From contig NZ_JAGMUL010000029.1 in assembly GCF_019049285.1 (NCBI RefSeq), positions 1 to 64,000 on the forward strand: 64,000 nt of DNA, read 5' to 3'. Below are positions 37,176-46,045 of this stretch, in pieces (position 1 is the stretch's first letter; each line of letters begins with the position of its first letter). The notes below the pieces were generated by a model, which had not been told where the DNA came from, searched no databases, and saw only the letters and a program-made list of their open reading frames with translations. The translations under genes were made by a program, and so were the position numbers. This DNA comes from Streptomyces sp. AC550_RSS872 (GTDB lineage Bacteria > Actinomycetota > Actinomycetes > Streptomycetales > Streptomycetaceae).

Positions 37176-38471
37176 ATGGCGGATGCGACGGAGCTGCTGG
37201 ACTCGGGGGAACGGCTCGCCCCGGAGGCGCTGCGGGCGTTGCAACTGGAGCGGCTGCGAACCTCGCTGCGGCACGCGTACGACAACGTGCCCTTCTACCG
37301 GGACTCCTTCGACAAGGCCGGAGTACGGCCCGAGGACTGCCGTTCGCTCGCCGATCTGGCCCGTTTCCCGTTCACGGCCAAGGCCGACCTGCGGGAGAAC
37401 TACCCGTACGGGATGTTCGCCGTGCCCCAGGACCGGATCCGCCGAATCCACGCCTCCAGCGGCACCACCGGGCGCCCCACGGTCGTCGGCTACACCGACG
37501 CCGACCTCTCCCTGTGGTCCGACATGGTGGCAAGGTCCATCCGGGCGGCGGGCGGGCGGCCTGGCGACAAGGTACATGTGGCGTACGGCTACGGGTTGTT
37601 CACGGGTGGGCTGGGCGCACACTATGGGGCCGAACGGCTCGGCTGTACGGTCATCCCCGCGTCCGGCGGCATGACGGCCCGCCAGGTCCAGCTCATCCAG
37701 GACCTCAGGCCAGAGATCATCATGGTGACGCCGTCCTACATGCTCACCCTCCTCGACGAGTTCGAACGGCAGGGCGTCGATCCCCGCGGCACCTCCCTGC
37801 GCGTGGGCATCTTCGGCGCCGAACCCTGGACCGAGCGGATGCGCCACGAGATCGAGGAGCGGTTCGCGATCGATGCCGTCGACATATACGGCTTGTCCGA
37901 GGTGATCGGGCCCGGGGTCGCGCAGGAGAGTGTGGAGACCAAGGACGGACTGCATGTGTGGGAGGACCACTTCTTCCCCGAGATCGTCGACCCGATCACC
38001 GGCGAGGTGCTGCCAGACGGCGAGGAGGGCGAACTGGTCTTCACCTCGCTCACCAAGGAGGCCATGCCCGTCATCCGGTACCGCACCCGGGACCTGACGC
38101 GCCTGCTGCCGGGGACGGCCCGGGTGTTCCGGCGGATGGAGAAGATCACCGGTCGCAGTGACGACATGGTCATCCTGCGCGGGGTCAATCTCTTCCCCAC
38201 CCAGATCGAGGAGATCGTGCTCCGGACCCCGGGCGTGGCACCCCACTTCCAGCTGCGCCTGACGAGGGAGGGCCGTCTCGACGCCCTCACCGTGCGCGCG
38301 GAGGCCCGCCCCGACGCGTCACCCGAGGTCCGGGACGCCGCGGCCCAGGCCATCGCCGCGGCCGTGAAGGACGGCATCGGGGTGTCGGTCGCCGTGGACA
38401 TCGTCGAGCCAGAGTCACTGGCACGGTCCGTGGGCAAGATCCGGCGCATCGAGGACCTACGGCCCCACTAG
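37176..38471 (+). CDS. paaK: Phenylacetate-CoA ligase (PaaK)
   Basis: This 431-residue ANL enzyme makes phenylacetyl-CoA from phenylacetate, ATP and CoA. Its features match PaaK closely: SSGTTGRPTVVGYT (P-loop), GYGLFTGGLGAHYG, the YGLSEVIGPGVAQE core and the C-terminal RSDDMVILRGVNLFPTQIEEI hinge with a C-terminal ACT-like region. No paaABCDE oxygenase genes are nearby, so it would feed another pathway or act on an aryl acid other than phenylacetate. The ATG at 37176 follows AGGGAGA. Confidence 0.9.
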   Translation: MADATELLDSGERLAPEALRALQLERLRTSLRHAYDNVPFYRDSFDKAGVRPEDCRSLADLARFPFTAKADLRENYPYGMFAVPQDRIRRIHASSGTTGRPTVVGYTDADLSLWSDMVARSIRAAGGRPGDKVHVAYGYGLFTGGLGAHYGAERLGCTVIPASGGMTARQVQLIQDLRPEIIMVTPSYMLTLLDEFERQGVDPRGTSLRVGIFGAEPWTERMRHEIEERFAIDAVDIYGLSEVIGPGVAQESVETKDGLHVWEDHFFPEIVDPITGEVLPDGEEGELVFTSLTKEAMPVIRYRTRDLTRLLPGTARVFRRMEKITGRSDDMVILRGVNLFPTQIEEIVLRTPGVAPHFQLRLTREGRLDALTVRAEARPDASPEVRDAAAQAIAAAVKDGIGVSVAVDIVEPESLARSVGKIRRIEDLRPH

Positions 38472-38510
38472 GCCCTGTCGTTTGGATCACCCCGGCGTCG
38501 CGGGGCCTAG
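38468..38510. terminator. Candidate hairpin between convergent CoA-ligase genes
   Basis: CTAGGCCC (38468-38475) pairs with GGGCCTAG (38503-38510), with CCCC and GGGG in between strengthening the inner loop. The segment contains a GGCCCTGTCGTTTGGATCA string that I recall in several other Streptomyces intergenic regions; it may be part of a dispersed repeat. It lies between the PaaK stop and the end of the next CoA ligase. Confidence 0.4.
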
Positions 38511-38543
38511 CCGCCGCCGAGCCGGCCGTCGTCGATCCCGCCC

Positions 38544-40043
38544 CTACTCAGCTGCGAACCGGTCCCGCAGCTCCCGCTTGAGGATCTTCCCGCTCGCGTT
38601 GCGCGGCAGCTCGGTCACGAACACCACCCGCTTCGGCGCCTTGAAGCGGGCGAGCTTCTCGCGCGCGTGCTCGATCAGTTCGGCCTCGCTCACCTCACCG
38701 CGCGGGACGACGACCGCGGTGACGGCCTCGATCCACCGCTCGTCGGGCAGGCCGATCACGGCGACCTCGGCGACCGCCTCGTGCGTGTACAGCGCGTCCT
38801 CGACCGCGCGTGAAGCGATCATTACGCCACCGGAGTTGATGGCGTCCTTCACCCGGTCGACGATCGTGTAGTAGCCGTGCGCGTCGCGCACCGCGAGGTC
38901 GCCGGAGCGGAACCAGCCGTCGCGGAAGGCCTCGGCGGTCTCCTCGGGCTTGTCCCAGTAGCCCTCGCACAGCTGCGGGGAGCGGTAGACGATCTCGCCG
39001 GAGGTGCCGTCGGGCACGTCCTCGCCGTTCTCGTCGACGACCCGGGCGTCGACGAAGAGGACGGGACGGCCGCAGGAGTCCATCCGGCCCTTGTGTTCGT
39101 CCGGGGCCAGCACCATGGCCAGCGGGCCGATCTCGCTCTGTCCGAAGCAGTTGTAGAAGGCCAGGTCGGGCCATCGCTCACGCAGTCGTTCCAGGACCGG
39201 CACCGGCATGATCGAGGCCCCGTAGTACGCCTTGCGCAGCCCGTCGAGCTCGCGGGTCGCGAAGTCGGGGCGATTGGCCAGGCCGATCCACACCGTGGGC
39301 GGAGCGAACAGGCTGTCCGCACGGCCCGTCTCGATGAGATCGAAGAGCCGGTCGCCGTCGGGCGACTCCAGGATGACGTTGGTGGCGCCGACGGCCAGAT
39401 ACGGCATGAGGAACACGTGCATCTGTGCCGAGTGGTACAGCGGCAGTGAGTGGACGGGGCGGTCCCCGGCGCTCAGGTCGAGGGCGGCGATCGCGCTCAA
39501 GTACTCGTGGACCAGGGCGCGGTGGGTCATCATCGCGCCCTTCGGCAGGGCCGTGGTGCCGGAGGTGTAGAGCAGCTGCACCAGGTCCTCGCTGCGCGCC
39601 TCCGGTCCGTCGTGTGCGGGCGCCGCCGCCTGTCGCGCCAGCAGTGAGTCGTCGGCGTCGCGCAGCGGCATCGTAGGGACGCCGTCGGGGAGCCGGCCGG
39701 CGAGGGCGGGGTCGGTGAGGATCAGGGAGCTGCCGGACTGACCGAGGATGTAGGCGAGGTCGTCGCCGGTGAGGTTGTGGTTGACGGGGACATGAACGAG
39801 GCCCGCGCGGGCGCACGCCAGGAAGGCGATGAGGTACGCACAGGAGTTGTGGCCGTAGGCGGCCACCCGGTCGCCGGGGGTAAGGTCCTGGTCGAGCAGG
39901 ACGCTCGCCGCGCGGGAGACGGCGTCGTCGAGTTCCTCGTACGTCCACGCGCGTCCGCGGTCCTCGACCGCGATGCGTGCCGGGGTGCGTCGGGCGCTGC
40001 GGCGCAGTACTCCGTCAACCGTGCTGCCGTGTGCTGGCGTCAT
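38544..40043 (-). CDS. Long-chain or aryl acyl-CoA ligase (class I ANL)
   Basis: This 499-residue ANL enzyme has YTSGTTALPKGAMMTH (P-loop), YNCFGQSEIGPL (A5), the Asp of WFRSGDLAVRDAHGY (A7) and the Lys region LPRNASGKILKREL (A10). A substrate cannot be named. It is the third CoA ligase in a 10-kb stretch, and is divergent from the P450/terpene operon, which suggests, but does not prove, that it acts on the terpenoid product or its degradation intermediates. The ATG has GAGGAT ahead of it. Confidence 0.85.
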   Translation of the reverse strand: MTPAHGSTVDGVLRRSARRTPARIAVEDRGRAWTYEELDDAVSRAASVLLDQDLTPGDRVAAYGHNSCAYLIAFLACARAGLVHVPVNHNLTGDDLAYILGQSGSSLILTDPALAGRLPDGVPTMPLRDADDSLLARQAAAPAHDGPEARSEDLVQLLYTSGTTALPKGAMMTHRALVHEYLSAIAALDLSAGDRPVHSLPLYHSAQMHVFLMPYLAVGATNVILESPDGDRLFDLIETGRADSLFAPPTVWIGLANRPDFATRELDGLRKAYYGASIMPVPVLERLRERWPDLAFYNCFGQSEIGPLAMVLAPDEHKGRMDSCGRPVLFVDARVVDENGEDVPDGTSGEIVYRSPQLCEGYWDKPEETAEAFRDGWFRSGDLAVRDAHGYYTIVDRVKDAINSGGVMIASRAVEDALYTHEAVAEVAVIGLPDERWIEAVTAVVVPRGEVSEAELIEHAREKLARFKAPKRVVFVTELPRNASGKILKRELRDRFAAE

Positions 40044-40492
40044 GACACATGATCCTCGGTGTCTCGCAGAGACGGGTCAAGGCAGCGGCCGGACACCCGA
40101 CCGGGGACACATACCCGTTGGTATGCTCAACGGCTCCTCCCCTGGCGGAAGCTGACGACCAAGGTGCCGGCGGCCCGGCGGCGGAAGATGCCGTTTCTCG
40201 GCGGCGGACCTGGTGCGAGGACCATCCGCATACGCGAACGCCGAGTCACTGTGGTCCCGTTCCACATGGGGCGGGACCACATATGAGTGACCTAAGGGAT
40301 GCGCTGAGAATGCGCCATGCGTCAACGGCCGTTCACCGCATGCTTCTTTTGCTTCCGCATGCTCCCGTGCGCCCCTTTGGAGAAAGGTTTCGGGAAACCA
40401 AGAGCCACTTGGACTGGGCAGGACTTGTCTCAAGTGTTCAAGTCCGTGGCACGTTCACCAATTTCCCGTGCCGCGTATGGCAGGAGGATTTC
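40044..40492. other. 449-bp divergent promoter region before the P450 gene
   Basis: No frame has coding character here. The right half holds an AT-richer stretch with two palindromes, GGTTTC-GG-GAAACC (40386-40399) and the larger GGACTTG...CAAGTCC pair (40421-40445), and a repeated GCATGC. The left half contains a TTGGTATGCTCAACGG segment that could be promoter for the minus-strand ligase gene. No small ORF is convincing. Confidence 0.6.
40421..40445. promoter_or_regulatory. Nested inverted repeat upstream of the P450-terpene operon
   Basis: GGACTTG and CAAGTCC form 7-bp arms 11 bp apart. Inside the same region ACTTG-TCT-CAAGT is a second palindrome that reuses the left arm, giving three CAAGT-type half sites in 25 bp. 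It lies about 48 bp before the P450 start codon. LuxR-LAL regulators bind variable palindromes, so the LAL product is one possible ligand. Confidence 0.45.
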
Positions 40493-41956
40493 ATGAGCCA
40501 TGCTGTGCCTGAACGAAAGCGTACATGGAGGACAGGAACTGCTCCAGGCATATTCCCCGTCCTCGGCCACGGTATCTCCTTATACCGACAGCCGCTGGCG
40601 TTTCTGAATTCTTTGCCCGCGTACGGCGACCTGGTCGAGATACGGCTGGGCCCCCAGCGCGCCTGGATGGTGTGCCATCCCGAGCTGACCCACGAGGTGC
40701 TCATGGATCCGCACACCTTCGACAAGGGGGGGCCGCTGTACGACAGGCTCGGGAAGCTGATGGGCGACGGCCTCGTCACCTGCCGACAGCCGACGCATCG
40801 GGACAAACGCAGGCTGCTACAGCCTGCCTTCCGCCCTTCCCATGTCGCCCGATACACGGACCTGGTCACCGAGGAGGCCGCGGCGGTGTGCCGCGCGTGG
40901 CCGGTCGGTCAGGACGTTGCCGTCACCGAGGCGATGATGGCCCTCACGACACGGGTGACCAGCCGTGTCCTCCTCTCCGATTCCCTGGACGACCGGACCA
41001 CCGCGCAGGTGCGGGACTGTCTCGGCGCGGTCGTGCGCGGCCTGTTCGTCCGCACGGTCGTACCGATCGACGTCCTGTTCCGCCTCCCCACCCCCGCCAA
41101 CCGCCGCTATCGCCGCGCGCTCTCCCGCCTGCACGAGATCATCGACACGACGATCACGGAGCGTCGGCGGGGCGCCGACCGCGACGACGTGCTGGGCACA
41201 CTGCTGAAGGCCGCCAAGAGCGACGGCTCGACGGCCGCGGTCACCGACCAGGAGGTTCATGATCACCTGATCACTCTGCTGCTGACGGGCGTCGAGACCC
41301 AGGCACTGGCCCTGACGAGCGCCTTCAGCCTGCTGGCCCGCCATCCGGAGGCGGAGCGGCGTCTGCACGCCGAGCTCGACTCCGTCCTCGCCGGAGGCCG
41401 GCGGCCCACTCCCGAGGATCTGCCGCAGCTCGTCTACACCCGGTGCGTCGTCTCCGAGACGCTGCGCCACTCCTCGCCCGGCTGGCTCTTCACTCGCGTC
41501 GCCACCAAGGAAACCGAGCTCGCCGGATGCCGTCTGCCCAAGGGTGCCGCCGTCCTGTACAGCCCCCACCTCCTGCACCACGATCCCTCGTCGTTCCCCG
41601 ACCCCGAGCGTTTCGACCCCGGCCGATGGTTGCCGGGGCGGCCCACCGCCGAAGAGCGCCGCGCGATGATGCCGTTCTCCGCGGGCAACCGCAAATGCCT
41701 CGGTGACGAGTTCGCGATGGTGGAGGCCACCCTCGCGCTCGCGACCATCGCCGCCCGCCGGCGCCTGCGTCATCTGCCCGGGTATGTCGACCGGAAGCCG
41801 CGCCCCGGGATCACGATGGGGCCGCGTTCCCTGGTCATGACGTGCGCGCCCCGACCTCGTATGCCCTCAGCCGCCCCGCCCGCGCACCGAGTGACCGCCG
41901 CCCCGTGCACATCGGACAGTGGAATGGCAGGTGACGACGTTGTCGACGACGCATGA
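40493..41956 (+). CDS. Cytochrome P450 linked to a terpene synthase
   Basis: This 487-residue P450 has all key motifs: the I-helix TGVETQALALT, ExxR as SETLR (Glu near residue 322), the PERF-like DPERFDPGRW and the heme loop FSAGNRKCLGDEFA (Cys near residue 402). It resembles P450s such as CYP183 (PtlI/PenI) that oxidise sesquiterpenes such as pentalenene. It is also the upstream gene of the putative terpene operon. The ATG at 40493 follows CAGGAGG. The last 38 bp overlap the terpene synthase frame, which suggests coupled translation. The C-terminal 35 residues are a Pro/Ala-rich tail beyond the family norm. Confidence 0.9.
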   Translation: MSHAVPERKRTWRTGTAPGIFPVLGHGISLYRQPLAFLNSLPAYGDLVEIRLGPQRAWMVCHPELTHEVLMDPHTFDKGGPLYDRLGKLMGDGLVTCRQPTHRDKRRLLQPAFRPSHVARYTDLVTEEAAAVCRAWPVGQDVAVTEAMMALTTRVTSRVLLSDSLDDRTTAQVRDCLGAVVRGLFVRTVVPIDVLFRLPTPANRRYRRALSRLHEIIDTTITERRRGADRDDVLGTLLKAAKSDGSTAAVTDQEVHDHLITLLLTGVETQALALTSAFSLLARHPEAERRLHAELDSVLAGGRRPTPEDLPQLVYTRCVVSETLRHSSPGWLFTRVATKETELAGCRLPKGAAVLYSPHLLHHDPSSFPDPERFDPGRWLPGRPTAEERRAMMPFSAGNRKCLGDEFAMVEATLALATIAARRRLRHLPGYVDRKPRPGITMGPRSLVMTCAPRPRMPSAAPPAHRVTAAPCTSDSGMAGDDVVDDA

Positions 41957-42947
41957 GGAAGTCACCCTCGGCCTACCGGACGCAATGCCGGTCGCCAACC
42001 TCCGGGACCTGATCGACACCAACCTCCACATGCCTTTCCCGTTCCGGCGCAACCCTCATGAATCCGAAGCCGCCGTCGGCGTCGACGCATGGCTGAGGGT
42101 GTGGGGGCTGACCGACGAACCTGATGTGGCGGCGATGATCGCCCGCACTCGCCCCGCCGAACTCGCGAGCTACACCAGCCCCACCGTGGATTCTGGTGTC
42201 CTGCAGATCGTGGCCCACCAGATCGCCTACCAGTTCGTCTTCGACGACCTCGCGGAGGACCTCGGTCGACGTTCTCCGGGCAGGCTGCTGCCCATGCTGT
42301 GCGAGAGTGTCGCGATCCTGCGGGACGACCGGCAGCCCAGCACTCCCCTCGGAGCCGCCCTGGCCGATCTCCACCGCCAGGTCCGGGAGAGGTGCACACC
42401 CGCACAGGCCGCGCGATGGGCCTGGCAGAGCTGTGAATACGTGCACGGCTTGTTGTACGAAGCCGTGGCCCAGACCCACCCCGTCCTCCTGCGCACCGGG
42501 GACTGCACCTCCATTCGGTCGCTGACCGCGGGCGTCGAGCCGTTCTACCCGCTGTACGAAGGCGCCCGGGCACAGGAGCTGACCGCAATCGAGGTGCATC
42601 ATCCCGTCGTCCGGCGACTGAGCCGGCTGTCGGCCGACGTGGCGGTGTGGACGGCCGACCTGTTCTCGGCGGTGAAGGAACAGCGCGCAGGCGAAATGAT
42701 CAACCTTGCCCTGGCCCACCAGCGCGAACAACGGTGCTCGCTGCCGGCCGCCGTGCTCCTGGCCATCGAGGAGATCAACAGCACGATCGAGAGGTTCCAA
42801 AGGCTCCACGACGGGATCAAACCGGAGTTGAGTCCCGCGGGCATCCGCTATGTGGAGGGCATGATCGGCTGGATCCGCGGGTGCTACGACTGGGCACGCG
42901 CCGTGCCTCGGTACTCGGATGTGACGTCGGTGCCCGCCGTGCCGTAG
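41919..42947 (+). CDS. Terpene synthase (class I, sesquiterpene-type) with an altered NSE motif
   Basis: This 342-residue alpha-fold terpene cyclase has the FPFRRNPHE N-terminal pattern, the Mg-binding Asp-rich motif FDDLAED (residues 109-114), the effector Arg in SIRSLTAG, a second metal motif ADLFSAVKE (residues 246-254) and a C-terminal Arg-Tyr. In the canonical N-D-x-x-S-x-x-x-E motif the first residue is Asn; here it is Ala, while Ser and Glu are kept. The likely product is a sesquiterpene then oxidised by the adjacent P450. The GTG at 41919 is assumed; a second GTG 12 bp on is equally possible. Confidence 0.85.
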   Translation: MEWQVTTLSTTHEEVTLGLPDAMPVANLRDLIDTNLHMPFPFRRNPHESEAAVGVDAWLRVWGLTDEPDVAAMIARTRPAELASYTSPTVDSGVLQIVAHQIAYQFVFDDLAEDLGRRSPGRLLPMLCESVAILRDDRQPSTPLGAALADLHRQVRERCTPAQAARWAWQSCEYVHGLLYEAVAQTHPVLLRTGDCTSIRSLTAGVEPFYPLYEGARAQELTAIEVHHPVVRRLSRLSADVAVWTADLFSAVKEQRAGEMINLALAHQREQRCSLPAAVLLAIEEINSTIERFQRLHDGIKPELSPAGIRYVEGMIGWIRGCYDWARAVPRYSDVTSVPAVP

Positions 42948-42995
42948 ACCTCCCGCCACGCACCGGTATCAGCCCCACCCGGGAGACGTCCATCC

Positions 42996-45900
42996 GTGTC
43001 CACTACCCAGCGGGTGGGCGTTCTCCCACCTACCGTTCACGATTCACCCTATGGTGCTCAATTCAGCCTGCCTCGTCTCCCCGAGGCGTACGCTCGGCTC
43101 CTCCGAGCCGAACGACAGAAGGCGGTACGGCACATGGCGATGGAGCCTCGGAACCCGGTCACGGAGCAGCGGACCTTGATCGAGCGCCGACGGGAACTTC
43201 AGGCCCTTGAGGCCGCTTTCAAGGAACTGCGACGCACCGCGGACGGTGTGCCGCAGGCAAGGCGCCGGGGACTGCTCGCCTTCAGCGGACCGGCCGGACT
43301 CGGCAAGACGGCGCTCATCACGCAAGCCCGTCAACGGGCCATGGCCTCGGGATTCACCGTGCTGTCGGGGAGAGGCGGGGAGAAGGAACAAGGGTCGGCG
43401 TTCCGCGTGGTCCGCCAGCTCGTACAGCCCTTGCTGGCGCGGATGGAGGGAGCCGAACTCCGGGCCCTCCTGGGCAGCTGGTACGACGTCATGGCCGCCG
43501 TGCTCGGTCTCGAGGCGAGAGGCCCCGCCCCCGCACCCGACCCGACCGGGGTCCGCGAAGGTCTCGACTGGGTCATGACCTGCCTCACCATCAAGAAGGC
43601 GCCCGTCGTCCTGCTCCTGGACGACCTGCACTGGGCGGACGCCGAGTCCTTGAACTGGCTCGATTCCTTCGCGTCACGGGTCGATGACCTCCCCCTGCTG
43701 ATCGTGGTCGCCTACCGGCCCGACGAGCTGCCCTCCGCGGCGGGCGAACTGCGCACCCTCGTCGGACATCACGGCGACCGCCCCCACGACCTCGCGTGCC
43801 TCACCGCCGACGGGGTGGCGCAGATCGTCAGAAGCCAGGTCGGTGACGGAGCCGAGGACGTGTTCTGCAAGGAATGCTGGTCGGCCACCGGGGGGAGCCC
43901 GTTCGAGACGGTGGAGCTCGCCATCGGCCTCGCCGAGCGGAAACTGAGCGGCAGCGATGACGACCTGCCCGCGATGCGTGAGCTCGCCGCGGCCATCAAG
44001 GGCCCGGGGCTGATCGAACGTCTGGAAGGCCTCGACACCGCGACCGTCCGTTTCGCGCACGCCGCCGCCGTGCTGGGGTCGCCCTTCTCACCACAGCTCG
44101 CCGCGACCATCGCGGTCCTCGGCGACGAGACCGTCACCGAGGCGACCCAGCAGCTCCGCGCCGCCCGGATCCTCACCGACGGCCACGGCCCGGAGGGTGA
44201 TCTCGAGTTCGTCCACCCGCTGATCACCACGACGATCTACCGGTCCATCCGCTCCGGCTTCCGGGCCGGTCTGCACAACGCGGCCGCGAACGCCGTCCTG
44301 AACGCGGGCTATGGCCCCACCGCCGCCGCCCGGCATCTGCTGGAGGTGCCGTGCGAGGGCAACCCGGAGACGGTCGAGTGTCTGCGCGAGGCCGCTCGCG
44401 AGTACCTCGGCGCCGGGGCGACCGAGGCCGCGCGGCGCCTGCTCACCCGTGCGCTGCAGGAGCCGCCCCTCCCGGAGGAGCGCGCCGCGGTCCTGCACGA
44501 ACTCGCGTGCGCCACGTTCCTGATCGAGCCCACGGCCACGGTGCGGCATCTCCGTCAGGCGCTGGCGGAGCCCGATGTCGAACCCGACCTGCGCGCCTCC
44601 ATCGTCTATCGGCTGACGACAGCGCTCGCCCACACCGACCGGATGGACGAGGCCGTGACCGTGGCCGCCGAGGAGGCCCGGGAGGCCACGAATCCGCGCG
44701 TCAAACTGCGGATGCAGGCCGACCAGTTCGTCTGGAGCACGATGCGCGCCGACGATCCCGACTCCCCCGCGCGTTCCCGGAGACTGGCGAGGCTGGCCGA
44801 GCAGTTGCCCGGCCGCAGCCTGGAGGAGCGCTACATCCTGGGGCTGCGGGCCTGGGACGCCGTGTTGCGCGGCGAACCACGGCAGACCGCGCTCGGTTAC
44901 GCGGAGAAGTCCCTGCGCGGCGGCATGAGCTGGACCGATGAGAACCGTGGCTTCGAGGTGCCCCTTTCGGTAGCCCTGGTGTTCATGTACGGCGACCAGC
45001 CGCGCCGGGCCGAGGAGTTGTTCGAAAAGGGCATCGCCGAGTGCGTGGGCAAGGGCTGGCACGGCTCCCACCTGGCCTTCGGCCAGACCATCGCCGGCTA
45101 TGTGCGCTACCACCGCGGGTGTCTGGCCGAAGCCGAGGACCTGGTCCGGGAAGGCCTGCGCATCGCCGACAAGGTGGAAGGCGTCGTGGCCGCCCAGTGG
45201 TACGGCGTCAGCGTCCTGATCCAGACATTGCTGGCCCGTGGGCGCGTCACCGAGGCGCGCGCCCTCGCCGACGACCACCACTTCGGTGAGATGGCTCCGA
45301 ACGCCATCATCTATCCCGACCCGCGCACCGTGTACGCGGAACTGCTCCTGGCGGAGGGCCGGCACGCGGAAGCATCGACGCTGCTGTCCGCGGTCGGGGA
45401 CTGGCTGGACGGCCGGGCCTGGCGCAACCCGGCCTGGTGCCCGTGGCAGCTGCGGCTCGCGACCGCGCTCGCCCACACCGCCCCGGACGAGGCGATCCAT
45501 CACGCCCAGGACGCCGTCAAGCGCGCCCGGGACTTCGGCGCCGCGTCCACCATCGGCCAGGCCCTCCACACCCTCGCCGAGGTGACCGGCGGGCCGGCCG
45601 CACTCGACCTGTACGCGGAGGCGATCGACTGCCTGGAACAGTCCCCGGCCTCGTACGAACTCGCTCGCGCCCAAGTCGGCCACGGCTCCGCGCTGTCCCG
45701 CCACGGGCGGCTCCAGGAGGCCGCCGACCGGCTCTACCAGGGCCTGGAAGGCGCCGTCCACTGTGGGGCCGAGGCGCTCGCCGCCCGCGCCAGGGAGGAG
45801 CTCTCAACGGCCGGGCTGCGCCCGCTGCCCCTGCGCTATGTGCAGGCGGACACGCTCACCGCGCGCGAACGCCGGACGGCCGAACTGGCCGTCGAGGGAA

Positions 45901-46043
45901 GCCCGGTGGCATCGATCGCAGCGGCTCTGCACCTGACCGAACAGGGCGTACGGCAGCTGCTGTCCAGTGTCTACCGCAAGATCGGCACCGACGCGGCAGG
46001 TCTCGCCAGAGCCCTGGAGGCTCCTCCGCGTATGCGTCCCTGA
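42996..46043 (+). CDS. LuxR-family LAL transcriptional regulator
   Basis: This 1015-residue STAND-type ATPase regulator has Walker A GPAGLGKT (about 98-105), a Walker B VVLLLDDLHWAD (about 205-216), a long helical TPR-like middle and a C-terminal LuxR helix-turn-helix (TARERRTAELAVEGSPVASIAAALHLTEQGVRQLL). LALs often control the cluster they lie in. It follows the terpene synthase gene by 49 bp on the same strand. The GTG at 42996 has GGGAGAC ahead; ATGs at 43134 and 43140 would make a shorter form of about 969 residues that still keeps the P-loop. Confidence 0.87.
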   Translation: MSTTQRVGVLPPTVHDSPYGAQFSLPRLPEAYARLLRAERQKAVRHMAMEPRNPVTEQRTLIERRRELQALEAAFKELRRTADGVPQARRRGLLAFSGPAGLGKTALITQARQRAMASGFTVLSGRGGEKEQGSAFRVVRQLVQPLLARMEGAELRALLGSWYDVMAAVLGLEARGPAPAPDPTGVREGLDWVMTCLTIKKAPVVLLLDDLHWADAESLNWLDSFASRVDDLPLLIVVAYRPDELPSAAGELRTLVGHHGDRPHDLACLTADGVAQIVRSQVGDGAEDVFCKECWSATGGSPFETVELAIGLAERKLSGSDDDLPAMRELAAAIKGPGLIERLEGLDTATVRFAHAAAVLGSPFSPQLAATIAVLGDETVTEATQQLRAARILTDGHGPEGDLEFVHPLITTTIYRSIRSGFRAGLHNAAANAVLNAGYGPTAAARHLLEVPCEGNPETVECLREAAREYLGAGATEAARRLLTRALQEPPLPEERAAVLHELACATFLIEPTATVRHLRQALAEPDVEPDLRASIVYRLTTALAHTDRMDEAVTVAAEEAREATNPRVKLRMQADQFVWSTMRADDPDSPARSRRLARLAEQLPGRSLEERYILGLRAWDAVLRGEPRQTALGYAEKSLRGGMSWTDENRGFEVPLSVALVFMYGDQPRRAEELFEKGIAECVGKGWHGSHLAFGQTIAGYVRYHRGCLAEAEDLVREGLRIADKVEGVVAAQWYGVSVLIQTLLARGRVTEARALADDHHFGEMAPNAIIYPDPRTVYAELLLAEGRHAEASTLLSAVGDWLDGRAWRNPAWCPWQLRLATALAHTAPDEAIHHAQDAVKRARDFGAASTIGQALHTLAEVTGGPAALDLYAEAIDCLEQSPASYELARAQVGHGSALSRHGRLQEAADRLYQGLEGAVHCGAEALAARAREELSTAGLRPLPLRYVQADTLTARERRTAELAVEGSPVASIAAALHLTEQGVRQLLSSVYRKIGTDAAGLARALEAPPRMRP

Positions 46044-46045
46044 CG

